This document shows positions 38,666-47,892 of a stretch of DNA of 64,000 nucleotides, piece by piece. The stretch comes from Bradyrhizobiaceae bacterium (GTDB lineage Bacteria > Pseudomonadota > Alphaproteobacteria > Rhizobiales > Xanthobacteraceae), in NCBI GenBank assembly GCA_020544565.1, contig CP078014.1:1515581-1579580 (forward strand), given 5' to 3'. Numbering within the stretch: position 1 is the first letter of the stretch; the number at the start of each line of letters is the position of its first letter. The notes beneath the pieces are model-generated. The model did no database searches and was not told the origin of the DNA. It saw only the letters and a program-made list of their open reading frames with translations. A program made the translations under genes and the position numbers.

Positions 38666-39003
38666 ATGCGGGCCACCCCGTCAATGATGACCAGTTGTCC
38701 GGTGAACAGAGATACTGTTGCTCCGTTAAGCTGATAAACGGCGCCCATATTGTAGGAGCCCGGGCACAGCCCATTCATGACAGTGGCGGGGAATAGCCAC
38801 TCGATTACTCCGGCGTCGGGCAACGTCACGCGACCGTCAGCAACTGAGCCCTCAAGCTTTCGGCAGCCGTTCGCGTCTTTCACCTCGATCTCAATGGTGG
38901 CACCGGTGAAATCGATAGGCGCGCCACTGTCAGCATCCGTGACATGGATTTGCATGTTCCAGTCAGCGTTGTTCGTGGCCGTTGCGTTTAATGAAATGCC
39001 CAT
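38662..39003 (-). CDS. Phage virion-associated protein, 113 residues
   Basis: [19 protein letters not shown], then [16 protein letters not shown] and [15 protein letters not shown]: Ig-like beta pattern often found next to tail fibres (baseplate or fibre-attachment type). Its stop overlaps the collagen-like gene by four bases. Name unknown. Confidence 0.6.
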
Positions 39004-39128
39004 TATGCGACCCCTGTGCTGGCGAAGTCGCCATGAAGTATTTTCCGCATCTCGTGCGTGATGGGATCATAAGAAAACAACTCGCGAAGCCGCGATACAT
39101 CCAAGTATCTGATTTTTCTCATGATTTT

Positions 39129-40172
39129 CTACAGTTTTATGTAGATGGTCATCAGAATGGTTGGCTGCGCCACCTTGACAGGCGCCGATGTCCCGCCCTG
39201 TGCCGTGCCGGTGAATGAGCTTGTTGCCGTTGACGCTGAGAAGTAGCTGTTGCCGAAAGTGGTAGGAGAGCCGCTGGACCATTCGGTTGCCGGATGCGCC
39301 GGGTCGCCGCCGCCCGTTGCAATACCCGGCCCTTTCCATGGAAACGTGGCCGAGATGGACAAAGCGGTCATCACGCCACCTGACGGCGTGTACGGCGGCA
39401 GGTTCTCCGTCGCGAGCGTCACCGTCCCCGCGAGAACCGATCCGAGCGTTACGCCGTTCCCTTTCGAAAAAGACAACCCTGTGAATAGTCCGGCGTCACT
39501 GTTTCCCATGTCGCCAAGACCAGCGAATACACGGTTGCGCGCGTCAGGTAGCGTCAGCGTCTTGTTCGCGAGCCAATCGGCATTCGCGGAAACTCCCCTG
39601 CCACCCGATACGGTAAGAGACGAATCCGTGTTCCACAGATATTCAAAGAGCTGTTGCGCATCCGAGTTCGCGCGTTCCGTCGCGCCGGAAGTCGCAGATC
39701 CAATGGTTCGCCCGTTGAGCCGCACATAGCCGCTTCTGGTGCCGGTCCCGTAATAGGCTTGCACCGACCCAGTTTGAATGATGGTCGTGGGATCGACCGA
39801 GCCGCCTCCGCCACCTCCACCAGATGAAGGGCCGATGACAAGCAGGTTGTCCTGAACGAATATCTGCGTCCCAGTCGAAGTCGTCAGTCGGACCTTGATC
39901 AGCCCGTCCGCAAGGAAGAATTGCGGCAAACGCGCAGAGGCATCGCAGGAAATCGGGTTCGGCATCAGGATGGACAGATTGCTATCCTGATAGGAGTTCT
40001 GCGGCGTGGAGGTCGTACCGGCCTGAATGGTATAAAGAAGGCACCCGGGGGCAGGCTTGCCGTTCTGGTCGAACTGCGGCGTCAGGGAAAACCCGGGGAG
40101 CGTTCCGGCGGCTTGGACAGGCAGGGTTAGACCAGCTAGAATTACTAGCCAGATGAGCGATCGTTTAAGCAT
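39129..40172 (-). CDS. Tail collar-like protein with Sec signal peptide
   Basis: 347 residues. Starts with a clear signal peptide (LIWLVILAGLTLPVQAAG). Then comes the phage motif PQFDQNGKPAPGCLLYTIQAGTTSTPQNSYQD and LPQFFLADGLIKVRL, and a tail-collar-like domain (SVQAYYGTGTRSGYVRLNG, LTLPDARNRVFAGLGDMG). Such proteins occur in podoviral tails of rhizobial phages. A signal peptide on a virion protein is unexpected. 39004-39128 holds no gene. Confidence 0.7.
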   Translation of the reverse strand: MLKRSLIWLVILAGLTLPVQAAGTLPGFSLTPQFDQNGKPAPGCLLYTIQAGTTSTPQNSYQDSNLSILMPNPISCDASARLPQFFLADGLIKVRLTTSTGTQIFVQDNLLVIGPSSGGGGGGGSVDPTTIIQTGSVQAYYGTGTRSGYVRLNGRTIGSATSGATERANSDAQQLFEYLWNTDSSLTVSGGRGVSANADWLANKTLTLPDARNRVFAGLGDMGNSDAGLFTGLSFSKGNGVTLGSVLAGTVTLATENLPPYTPSGGVMTALSISATFPWKGPGIATGGGDPAHPATEWSSGSPTTFGNSYFSASTATSSFTGTAQGGTSAPVKVAQPTILMTIYIKL

Positions 40173-40189
40173 CGATATACCCTCAAAAG

Positions 40190-40215
40190 AAAAAAGCCGC
40201 CTGTCTAGGCGGCTT
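40190..40215 (-). terminator. Intrinsic terminator after the ejection-protein gene
   Basis: GCCGCC (40196-40201), loop TGTCTA, GGCGGC (40208-40213), with AA/TT extension and a minus-strand T-run. It stands inside the leftward phage operon. Confidence 0.8.
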
Positions 40216-40245
40216 GCTTGGGCGTGTATGCTTGCCTTTGCGTGG

Positions 40246-42939
40246 CTAGCGATAGATTACCCTTTTGGATTCTGGATTTTCGTCATCGGCGCGTCCATTC
40301 ATCGGTCCCTGCAGCGCACCAATAAAATTCTCCACGGAGACACCGTCTAGCTTCGCAGTATTAATGAGATTACGCGAGGCTATCTGATATGCCGATATCG
40401 TCGAGGGGCTAGGACGGGAAACAGCCGCAAAATATGATCGTGACCATTTCGCTGCACTAGACGCGCTGGCAGGAGCAGCAAGAATGCGAGCTGCAGCCGC
40501 GCCACCAACAGCTGCACCTAATGTTGTAACTGGCGAAGCGATCAAGCCTGCGACAAGACCAAATGAGTTCACATTCTGCGCAGTTCCAGAAGGATTTCCA
40601 AACCTCTGACCTATCGACTTGACGCGCTGTGATACACTCATGATGTCATCAAGCGCTTGACGGTGCGCGCCAGCATTTCCAAACAAGATTGTCTTTGCCT
40701 GCGGCGTATATGACTGCCATTGCGATACAAAGACATCCGGAGAGAATTGTCCTGTTCGAGGAGAAATGCCAATATTTCTGATAATCGAACCGGCCAGGTC
40801 CCCGCGCGTTTCCTGCGGGAGTGCCCTCAGCAACCTAGCAAGCGTATTGATATCACCACGCCCGCCTGATTTCGCGTAGGCGTTTATAGCAGAGAAAAGC
40901 GCCTCGTCCGTCTTTCCGTTCTTTCCAAGAACCGTATTGGCGAGCTCTTGCATCGGACCAATCCCGGCATCCATCGCTTGTGGTTTCGTATTTCTCACAA
41001 CATCCGCAGCGGCGCTTCTTGCCGCGTGACCCGACCTTAGTGTGTCAGCATACGCGGTCATAATTCCGCGCTGCTCGCCCGAAAACAGACGATTTGCGAC
41101 ATCACGACCCGAGCCATTTAGAAATTCACTGATCCCATCAGCGACTTTTCCAAATGACTTAGGAGCGACTCCTTCTGGAGTCTGTGACAACTTATTCCAG
41201 ATGCCGCCACGGATGGCGTCCATAAGAGCGGTGTCGCCTCCTGTCACCTCATTCAGGCGAGTAAGGAGACGAGATGAAACGCCATTGGCGCCGATCTGGC
41301 CAGCGCCAATTATCCAGTTAGAGACCTCCTGCGGAGTTACTTCACCAGAAACAACTCGGTTGATGATCCTGTCTGCGTCATCTCTATTATTGAAAAATGC
41401 CTGACGCCAATTGCGATTTGCATCGCGCGCTCGGCGATAAGCATTGAGCGCAGATTCACTTCCCGAAAAAAGCGCATTATCGAATGCGCTAGATTCCCAA
41501 TTATCAAATTCGCGCATAATAACGCGGGCTGATGCGCGGTCCGCGTCATTTGTAGCCGCACGTGACATCGCATAGAGGCGCTTGCGCGTCTGCTCGATGC
41601 CCCTGACGCTAACAGCTGCTCGCGCGACCTGATCCGCCTCGGAAACGACTGCACCAGCACCGACTGCCCTATTCTCAATATTCAGATTTGAGAAGCGCCC
41701 AAGCTCATCAAGCATCCGCGACGAAGCTGGCGTTAGAACGCCATCAATAACGCGCCCCTCATTTTCCAACGATTGAGCCACGGTTGATCGAACCGCCCCA
41801 ACAGCATCTGAGTTGATCGCGGCATCCGTATTACCGGCTACACGATAGAGATTATCCTTATTCGCCCGCGCCGCCTGCTCACCTGCGCGAACACGACCAA
41901 TAATTTCATGCCCCATATCCTGCGGCGACATATCACCAACAACGCGCCTTGTATTGGCAAGCGCATCCGCCTCTCGTGCCGCGATATGGCCATTCGCGTT
42001 CTCGCCCCAGCGCTGCCAATCAGCAAGGAGCGCGTCGTCTGATCGCTGCGCCAATCCACGCGCCGCTGCCGTTTCAGCTTCTGCGGAATCAGCAATCGCG
42101 CGGCCGACGCGGTTGGCAACATTTGGCCCACTTCCGGCACCGTACTTATCAGCCACGGATACTACGGCGTTGCCGAGATCGTCCACAAGCCTAGCCGTTG
42201 CCTGTGGGATAGCATCGCCAACAACAGGAACATTTCGAAGGCTCTGGCCCACACGCTGTTCTGCCACGCTGTCAGTTGAGATGGCACGCGGAACGTTGAT
42301 CGGAATCCCGGCATCATTGAGCCGAGACGCAGCTTGCGCGACCTGCTGTCCTTCCTGCGGAATTACGGTTTTCGGAATAACAGGAACCCCGGCCGACGCT
42401 CTATAAGTCGGAGCGCCTGTTGCCAGTCCAGTACCAAGGATACGTCCGGAAGCGGATAAAACACCCTCGTCTGTGTCATCCGTACGAGAGAATATCTTGA
42501 TCTTGTTATCGCTGGGATCACGCAACGCGATCTGCTTGTTCTGATCTGTGGGAACTAACTTCCCCGACACTGGATCGCGATATAGAATTTCTCCAGCGTC
42601 ATTTTCATGAACATCATCTGAAACAAGATTCTTCATATGAGCCGAGATATTCGGGGTCGTCCTTTGACCTGCGGCTGATCCTTGGTTGAGAAAGTCAGTC
42701 GCCATCTGAGAGCCGGCAGGCTGCGCTGGCGCTTCTGCCGTCTTTGCAAGCGGAGCGGCATCCCACCAATTGCCGGCCGCGGCTGGCGTCTTGGCTGGTT
42801 CCGCTAATGGCGCACCTTCCCACCAATTTGCCATATCTGAATCCTTTCTTTCATCCGCGCCAAGAGCCAGCGCAGCACCGCCCGCAGCGGCGGCTCTTTC
42901 TCGCCATGTCGGGTCATAAGGGCGAAGTTCCTCAGTCAA
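40246..42939 (-). CDS. Large putative DNA-ejection (internal virion) protein
   Basis: 897 residues, helical, rich in Ala, Asn and Arg. N terminus LRPYDPTWRERAAAAGGAALALGA resembles the openings of internal virion proteins in rhizobial phages; WWEGAPL and WWDAAPL are a repeated tryptophan motif near residues 38-60. The C terminus has a hydrophobic Gly/Ala segment (GLIASPVTTLGAAVGGAAAARILAAP). Position after the 42936-44021 gene matches P22 gp7/gp20/gp16. TTG 42939 overlaps the upstream stop; ATG 42834 has a better ribosome site (AAAGGA) and is an alternative start. Confidence 0.6.
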   Translation of the reverse strand: MTEELRPYDPTWRERAAAAGGAALALGADERKDSDMANWWEGAPLAEPAKTPAAAGNWWDAAPLAKTAEAPAQPAGSQMATDFLNQGSAAGQRTTPNISAHMKNLVSDDVHENDAGEILYRDPVSGKLVPTDQNKQIALRDPSDNKIKIFSRTDDTDEGVLSASGRILGTGLATGAPTYRASAGVPVIPKTVIPQEGQQVAQAASRLNDAGIPINVPRAISTDSVAEQRVGQSLRNVPVVGDAIPQATARLVDDLGNAVVSVADKYGAGSGPNVANRVGRAIADSAEAETAAARGLAQRSDDALLADWQRWGENANGHIAAREADALANTRRVVGDMSPQDMGHEIIGRVRAGEQAARANKDNLYRVAGNTDAAINSDAVGAVRSTVAQSLENEGRVIDGVLTPASSRMLDELGRFSNLNIENRAVGAGAVVSEADQVARAAVSVRGIEQTRKRLYAMSRAATNDADRASARVIMREFDNWESSAFDNALFSGSESALNAYRRARDANRNWRQAFFNNRDDADRIINRVVSGEVTPQEVSNWIIGAGQIGANGVSSRLLTRLNEVTGGDTALMDAIRGGIWNKLSQTPEGVAPKSFGKVADGISEFLNGSGRDVANRLFSGEQRGIMTAYADTLRSGHAARSAAADVVRNTKPQAMDAGIGPMQELANTVLGKNGKTDEALFSAINAYAKSGGRGDINTLARLLRALPQETRGDLAGSIIRNIGISPRTGQFSPDVFVSQWQSYTPQAKTILFGNAGAHRQALDDIMSVSQRVKSIGQRFGNPSGTAQNVNSFGLVAGLIASPVTTLGAAVGGAAAARILAAPASASSAAKWSRSYFAAVSRPSPSTISAYQIASRNLINTAKLDGVSVENFIGALQGPMNGRADDENPESKRVIYR

Positions 42940-44018
42940 GGCTTAACCCTGCGAGTTCCGTCCGGCGCGACAAAGACCGAACCTGATGGCAGAGACTCAT
43001 ATTGCTGCTGAGTGATCCCCCTTTGCTTGGTGTCGGTAGAATTGTTCTGACCGGATGGAGTCGGCTCCCCATAGGTCACGACGCGCCCCTTCTCGTCGAA
43101 AGCATATTTCGGACGATATGACGGTCCGGATTCTCGGCCCATCGCAGATATCGCTGCACGACGGTTCGCGGTTTTCTGCGCAATGACTTCTGCGCTATCG
43201 CCTGGGGAAGGAAAGTATTGCTTGTGTGCACTATCGAACTCGCTAGGAGAGATGGCCGCCCCGGATTCTCGGCGCAACTGAGCATTGATAAAGTCTCTCC
43301 GCGCCTGCTCGTACTTCTGTCGATCTCCGCTTATCAGGTAGTTTCCAACACCAGGGATAGCACCAACGCCGGTCTGGATGGCGCTCGCGCCCTGACCCTG
43401 AACACCATTGCCGCCATCGACGCCACTCAGGATACCCTCTGACAGCAACATGCGATCTGTGAACCCAGCGGCCTTACCCTGTCCCTCGTTGAACTTGCCC
43501 CCAGCGCTGAACGGATTTCCGACAGGAGGTGAACCAGCTACGGGCGCTCCACCAGTCGGAGACAGAAGCGCTGATTGTCCTGTCCGCGGATTGACCCGCA
43601 CGAGGGATGTCGTTCCGTCTGGATTATCGACCTTTGAGATTGTCCACTTGTCTTCATTGGCCCTCGCATTTGCCTGTGCTTGCAGTCCGTAAGACCGATC
43701 TGCATTGCGCTGCGCGCGCTCCGATTCCTCACGCCGCCAAGCATCATTCTTTTCGTCGCGGCCTTGCTGATAAAGCGTGTTGGCGCGCTGCGTTCCAAGA
43801 TTCGCCAGCGTCATCCCGGTTGACGGATCGATTCCATATGCCTGTGTAGCGAGCGCCTGTAGCGACTGCGGATTGTTAAAATCAGCATTCGACATCAGAT
43901 CGCCAAGAGCAGCCTTGTCGCGCTGCGTCTTGATCGTCTTCCCAAGCTGATCGAGCGGTGCCCAATCGATATCACGCGAGGCCTGATAACCGGGAAGCTG
44001 TAAAGGTGCGACTGCCAT
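42936..44018 (-). CDS. Putative ejection protein, 360 residues
   Basis: MAVAPLQLPGYQASRDIDWAPL, then a long charged coiled-coil stretch (GRDEKNDAWRREESERAQRNADRS) and a Gln/Gly-rich C-terminal half. Resembles proteins injected with the DNA by P22-like phages, by position and composition only. ATG 44018 has GAGGGG six bases ahead; a GTG precedes it. Confidence 0.55.
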   Translation of the reverse strand: MAVAPLQLPGYQASRDIDWAPLDQLGKTIKTQRDKAALGDLMSNADFNNPQSLQALATQAYGIDPSTGMTLANLGTQRANTLYQQGRDEKNDAWRREESERAQRNADRSYGLQAQANARANEDKWTISKVDNPDGTTSLVRVNPRTGQSALLSPTGGAPVAGSPPVGNPFSAGGKFNEGQGKAAGFTDRMLLSEGILSGVDGGNGVQGQGASAIQTGVGAIPGVGNYLISGDRQKYEQARRDFINAQLRRESGAAISPSEFDSAHKQYFPSPGDSAEVIAQKTANRRAAISAMGRESGPSYRPKYAFDEKGRVVTYGEPTPSGQNNSTDTKQRGITQQQYESLPSGSVFVAPDGTRRVKP

Positions 44019-44028
44019 CACTCACCCC

Positions 44029-44724
44029 TCATTTCTTGAACAAGCTGCTATTGCCAAACCCGCCAATTCCGCTTGCGGTCAGGCCCATGTTCGCGAGTGA
44101 CAGCGCGCCTCCCAGAAGATTCTTCGCGCCCTGAGATTCACCCTGCGCCTGCAAGTTGTTCGCTGCGATATTCCCCGACGCGACGTTGCCATAGAGACCG
44201 ATGCGGTTCGTGGCATCGTTCTGGTAGAGATCAGCTAGCCCGCCCTGTGATCCGGCGTAACCGGATGCCGCCGACATTTCAGGGCTGACAAGACCGCCAA
44301 GGTTGGAGAGCCAGCCGTTCCACTGCTGGTTCTGCGCGTTCTGCGCGAACGTCATCGCGTCCAGATCGGCATTACCGCTATCAAGCATCCCGGCCCCGGC
44401 GCGGCGACGATTGATGGCCGAAAGACCTGCATCGATGCCTGCATCATATCCGGGAGACGTCGTGAACGAGGATTGCGCAGCCTTCGCCGCGTCCGGCCCA
44501 TTGACGCCAAGCGCGTCAAGATAGAGCTTCGTCCCGGCGCCGTACTTGTCCTGCAACCCGGAATAGATCGAACCAGCGTTGTCGAGGTAGCCCTTCGACG
44601 ATGTAAGGCCGCTATCGAGCGCGCCAAGCCCTTGTGTCTGGTAAGTCCCAAGCGCGGCGCGGTTCTTGTCCGCAGCCTCCTTTTCATACCCACCACCAAA
44701 TAACCCGCTCAGAAATGATGCCAT
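44029..44724 (-). CDS. Putative ejection protein, 231 residues
   Basis: Opens MASFLSGLFGGGYEKEAADKN and is Ala/Gly/Asn-rich (GYLDNAGSIYSGL, GLSAINRRRAGAGMLDSG). The N-terminal amphipathic Gly motif and composition are like small ejection proteins (P22 gp7-type); no motif proves it. Lies between the glycine-rich tail gene and the next ejection candidate. Confidence 0.5.
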   Translation of the reverse strand: MASFLSGLFGGGYEKEAADKNRAALGTYQTQGLGALDSGLTSSKGYLDNAGSIYSGLQDKYGAGTKLYLDALGVNGPDAAKAAQSSFTTSPGYDAGIDAGLSAINRRRAGAGMLDSGNADLDAMTFAQNAQNQQWNGWLSNLGGLVSPEMSAASGYAGSQGGLADLYQNDATNRIGLYGNVASGNIAANNLQAQGESQGAKNLLGGALSLANMGLTASGIGGFGNSSLFKK

Positions 44725-44732
44725 CTCACCAC

Positions 44733-45590
44733 CTATTGAAATCTGTACCGAATAATCACGACACCGGAGCCGCCCGCACCGCCGGGCAGATAGGCGGCAC
44801 CGGATGGACCGGCTCCACCGCCGCCGCCACCGCCGGTGTTTGCGACACCGCCTCCCGCGCCGACGACACCAATTGATCCGCCACCACCGGCGCTTGCCCC
44901 ACCGGCCGCGCCGGGTGTCCCGCTCGCATATGCAGCGCCGCCGCCGCCCGCTGCGTAGTTCACCATGGACCCCGTAATCGAGCTGTCGAAGCCTGCCCCA
45001 CCGGTGCCGCCGGTACCGGACGATCCGTTACCACCAACGCTGCCAGCGCCACCGCCGCCGCCCTGCCCATTGCCTGACGCTGTTCCACCCGCGTGGCCCT
45101 GCCCCGCTGTGCCAGCGCCACCAGAGCCACTCCCGATAGCACCACCGCCAGAGCCTCCGGATTTACCGGTAGCCGTGCCTCCGCCAGCGCCACCGCCACC
45201 ACCAAGGGCCGTCAAACCATTGAATGACGAGTTGCTCCCCGTATTGCCGGGCGTTCCGCCCATATCCGATGCCGCGGCGCCACCGCCTCCGACAACGATC
45301 GGATAGCTCGCTGTGGAAATTGGCATCGTCCCTGACAGGAGCCCGCCGCCACCTCCGCCGCCACCTCCGCTATTGCTCCCGCTTCCGGTATAGGCCCCGC
45401 CACCTCCTGAACCGCCGCCGGCGACAATCAGATATTCAACCGTCGCACTGCTAGGCGCGTCCGTGATGACGAACGTGCCACCCCCCGTAAAGGTATGGAT
45501 TCTGTACTTGCCGTCTGTCGTGACGGTGCCGCCCGTCGCAGTGATGAACTTCCTCACCTGCGACGCTGCACCAAAGCTAAAATGCGTCAT
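44733..45590 (-). CDS. Glycine-rich tail protein / adhesin
   Basis: 285 residues. After a short beta domain (MTHFSFGAASQVRKFITATGG) and VEYLIVAGGGSGGGG, most of residues 65-275 is Gly-rich (runs such as NSGGGGGGGGGLLSG), ending GSGVVIIRYRFQ. This is the fold of phage glycine-rich domains that form polyglycine-II sandwiches, as in the S16 gp38 adhesin. Likely receptor-binding. ATG 45590 overlaps the preceding stop; a GTG nine codons earlier is the alternative. Confidence 0.75.
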   Translation of the reverse strand: MTHFSFGAASQVRKFITATGGTVTTDGKYRIHTFTGGGTFVITDAPSSATVEYLIVAGGGSGGGGAYTGSGSNSGGGGGGGGGLLSGTMPISTASYPIVVGGGGAAASDMGGTPGNTGSNSSFNGLTALGGGGGAGGGTATGKSGGSGGGAIGSGSGGAGTAGQGHAGGTASGNGQGGGGGAGSVGGNGSSGTGGTGGAGFDSSITGSMVNYAAGGGGAAYASGTPGAAGGASAGGGGSIGVVGAGGGVANTGGGGGGGAGPSGAAYLPGGAGGSGVVIIRYRFQ

Positions 45591-46045
45591 GTATCGAGAG
45601 AGCCGAACAAGACCCACTCATCCGTCGCGATCTTCAGCAAGGTCGCCGCTCCGTATCGCGCAGATATCGCCTTGTTGGAATCGATCGAATGGATAGTCAC
45701 TCCGGAGCCCTGAGCGAATGTGACCTTGCCCGCGCCGATCTGAACGGCGTCGATCTGCGTGCCGATATCGAAGGCAACAGAGGAATTTGGCGGGACGGTT
45801 ACGGTTGTCGCCGCCGCATTGTTGAAGGTGCACGCATTTCCAGAATCTGACTTCGCAAACGTGTAGCTCGTTCCGGTCTGCGCGTTGACGGTGCGAACAA
45901 CGTTTGATTTCGTCGCGAAAGGAAGATCGGAAAGCGGCTGTAGCGTTTCCAGAAACTTGAGAACTAAATACCAATTTGGATTGATCGTCCCATCCGGCAT
46001 GAGAAACTGCTCTGCCGCGGATGGAATCGTAATCGTTCTGGCCAT
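45587..46045 (-). CDS. Phage tail-associated protein, 152 residues
   Basis: MARTITIPSAAEQFLMPDGT, then PFATKSNVVRTVNAQTGTSYTFAKSDSGN, a beta-rich segment found in phage tail or head-decoration proteins. Starts directly after the gp10-like gene. Exact role unknown. Confidence 0.6.
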   Translation of the reverse strand: MARTITIPSAAEQFLMPDGTINPNWYLVLKFLETLQPLSDLPFATKSNVVRTVNAQTGTSYTFAKSDSGNACTFNNAAATTVTVPPNSSVAFDIGTQIDAVQIGAGKVTFAQGSGVTIHSIDSNKAISARYGAATLLKIATDEWVLFGSLDT

Positions 46046-47463
46046 CAGCGCAGCACGTCCGCTTGCATGTCGGCCCCCATGAAGCCAAACGGAACATTGC
46101 TGGATTGGTCGAACCGCCAGCGGACGCCCTTCACGTCAGCCTGTCCCCAAATAGATGACCTTACGCGACCACCCGTCAGCGATTGACGCCCGACTTTCAA
46201 GACGCGAGGATCTACCCATGTTTTCCCGCTGTCGCGCGACATTGAAATTTCAACATCAGGATCGGTCTGGACAGGATCATTGCCCGTCGCGATACCGACA
46301 CCGGTCGTCAGATAAAGCTCAATGCCATTGATCCGAAGCACGCTCGGGAATCCACCAATGGGACCAGTCTCGATCCGCATGCGCAGCGGTGTTCCGACCT
46401 CATCTTGAGCGGTGCCGGAAATCTCAAGAAGACTGCTGGATAAGGCGTCGCCACAAATCCATTTATCGAACGCCTTGACCGGAAATAGTCCGCGCCATTT
46501 TTTCTGGCCGTAGCTCTGCCGCTCATGCCAGCTTTCGAGCGTCGTATCAAACTCCCAGCACCAGTCTGTTCCGCTGACCACGACAAAGCCGTGCCCCTGC
46601 GCGACATACACACACACTTGAATGGCTGATTTATCGGCCTCGCGCTCGATGCAAAGATCAAGCTCCGCAGGAGACACGGCAACAGGCGTATAACCGTCAA
46701 GGCGCGAGACGCGGAAATCGTCTCCCACGAAATAAATCCCCTTGCCCCAGCCATCATCATGACCTGCGATGGCATATGGGCCAACAATTCCGCGCGCAAT
46801 GGTCGCGATATAGCTAAACAGGTAACCGGTATCGTTGACCTGTCCGCCCCACACCTCAATTGAAGATGTGCCACAAAGCAACAGTTGACCGTTTCCGAGA
46901 GGTATCGGCCTGTAAAGCGCATCAGGCTTACTCTCCGCCGCCGCGACGCTCAATGTGTTGATGCTAAGCGAGTTGGTATCCGAATTTCGGACCTTTCCAT
47001 CGCCATAGGTGAAGTGAAACGCTCCGCGCAGATAGGCGACAGCGTTAGGTTGGCCTACATCAATGTCAGGGTAATCCGCGACGGCGGTCCCTGATATGAT
47101 AACAGCGCCATCTCCGGGAGAGACGATCACGATGTTCGGCGTTGCCGCATTATCTCGCGCCATGATAACAGGCGCGGCCCCCGGAACGGTTCCGGTAAGC
47201 TGCGTGCCTTCCCCGCCTGTCGCCAGATAGCTGAATGCCTTATCACCGAATACAGCGTAAAGCGTGTTACCGACCACAAGTGATCCGCGATAGTCGCCGG
47301 ATGCAGCGGTCCCGAACCCGACCAACCCGGCGCATCGCCAATAGGCGTATGGTTGACCGGCAGTCCCGCTTAATTTCTCGGGATAGCAGTTAATCAGCCG
47401 TCCGCCCGACGCCTGCGGATGTTTTCCGGGCGATGACAGGAGGGGGAACGGGACGGCAGTCAT
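46045..47463 (-). CDS. Packaged-DNA stabilisation protein, P22 gp10-like
   Basis: 472 residues. FPLLSSPGKHPQASGGRLINCYPEK, YWRCAGLVGFGT and SIEVWGG with repeated beta blades resemble P22 gp10, a plug that closes the portal channel; length is about that of P22 gp10. Shares a base overlap with gene 45587 and a 4-base overlap with the gp4-like gene. Confidence 0.82.
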   Translation of the reverse strand: MTAVPFPLLSSPGKHPQASGGRLINCYPEKLSGTAGQPYAYWRCAGLVGFGTAASGDYRGSLVVGNTLYAVFGDKAFSYLATGGEGTQLTGTVPGAAPVIMARDNAATPNIVIVSPGDGAVIISGTAVADYPDIDVGQPNAVAYLRGAFHFTYGDGKVRNSDTNSLSINTLSVAAAESKPDALYRPIPLGNGQLLLCGTSSIEVWGGQVNDTGYLFSYIATIARGIVGPYAIAGHDDGWGKGIYFVGDDFRVSRLDGYTPVAVSPAELDLCIEREADKSAIQVCVYVAQGHGFVVVSGTDWCWEFDTTLESWHERQSYGQKKWRGLFPVKAFDKWICGDALSSSLLEISGTAQDEVGTPLRMRIETGPIGGFPSVLRINGIELYLTTGVGIATGNDPVQTDPDVEISMSRDSGKTWVDPRVLKVGRQSLTGGRVRSSIWGQADVKGVRWRFDQSSNVPFGFMGADMQADVLR

Positions 47464-47834
47464 CCGCGATATCCGCCATAATAGTTACGGCGATACGGGC
47501 TTAGACCCGGATCAATCGCCAGCGTTTTTCGAGTTCGCTCTGGCGCGACAAGGTATCGAAGCCTGTTTTCGAGAACCTCAATCGACGCGGGGTCCGGCTT
47601 CTGCTGACTGAATTTAGCCGCCGCGAACGACGCCACAATATCGGAAACCGCGCTAAACAGCCGATCAGGAATATCGTTTTTATCGAGGTAGACGATATTG
47701 CTGATTGTTGCGATGGTATTGTCAACCTCTGCGCTGATCGTCTGGTATTCGACATTGCCTAGGGACTCCCCGGCAACGTTTTTCCCAAGAATAGATGCCG
47801 CTTCATAGATCAGGTCATCAGCGGTTTTTGACAT
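47460..47834 (-). CDS. P22 gp4-like head-completion protein
   Basis: 124 residues. Helical; DLIYEAASILG, YLDKNDIPDRLFSAVSDIVASFAAAKF and RLRYLVAPERT, and an R/Y-rich tail. Occupies the position of P22 gene 4 between coat and gp10. Shorter than P22 gp4, which also has peptidoglycan hydrolase activity, so that activity is not assumed. Confidence 0.65.
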   Translation of the reverse strand: MSKTADDLIYEAASILGKNVAGESLGNVEYQTISAEVDNTIATISNIVYLDKNDIPDRLFSAVSDIVASFAAAKFSQQKPDPASIEVLENRLRYLVAPERTRKTLAIDPGLSPYRRNYYGGYRG

Positions 47835-47892
47835 AGCGCGCCCTCATAGATAGGCAGCGGCCCGTAGGCCGCCGCCGTTGGCAAGATGAGGA

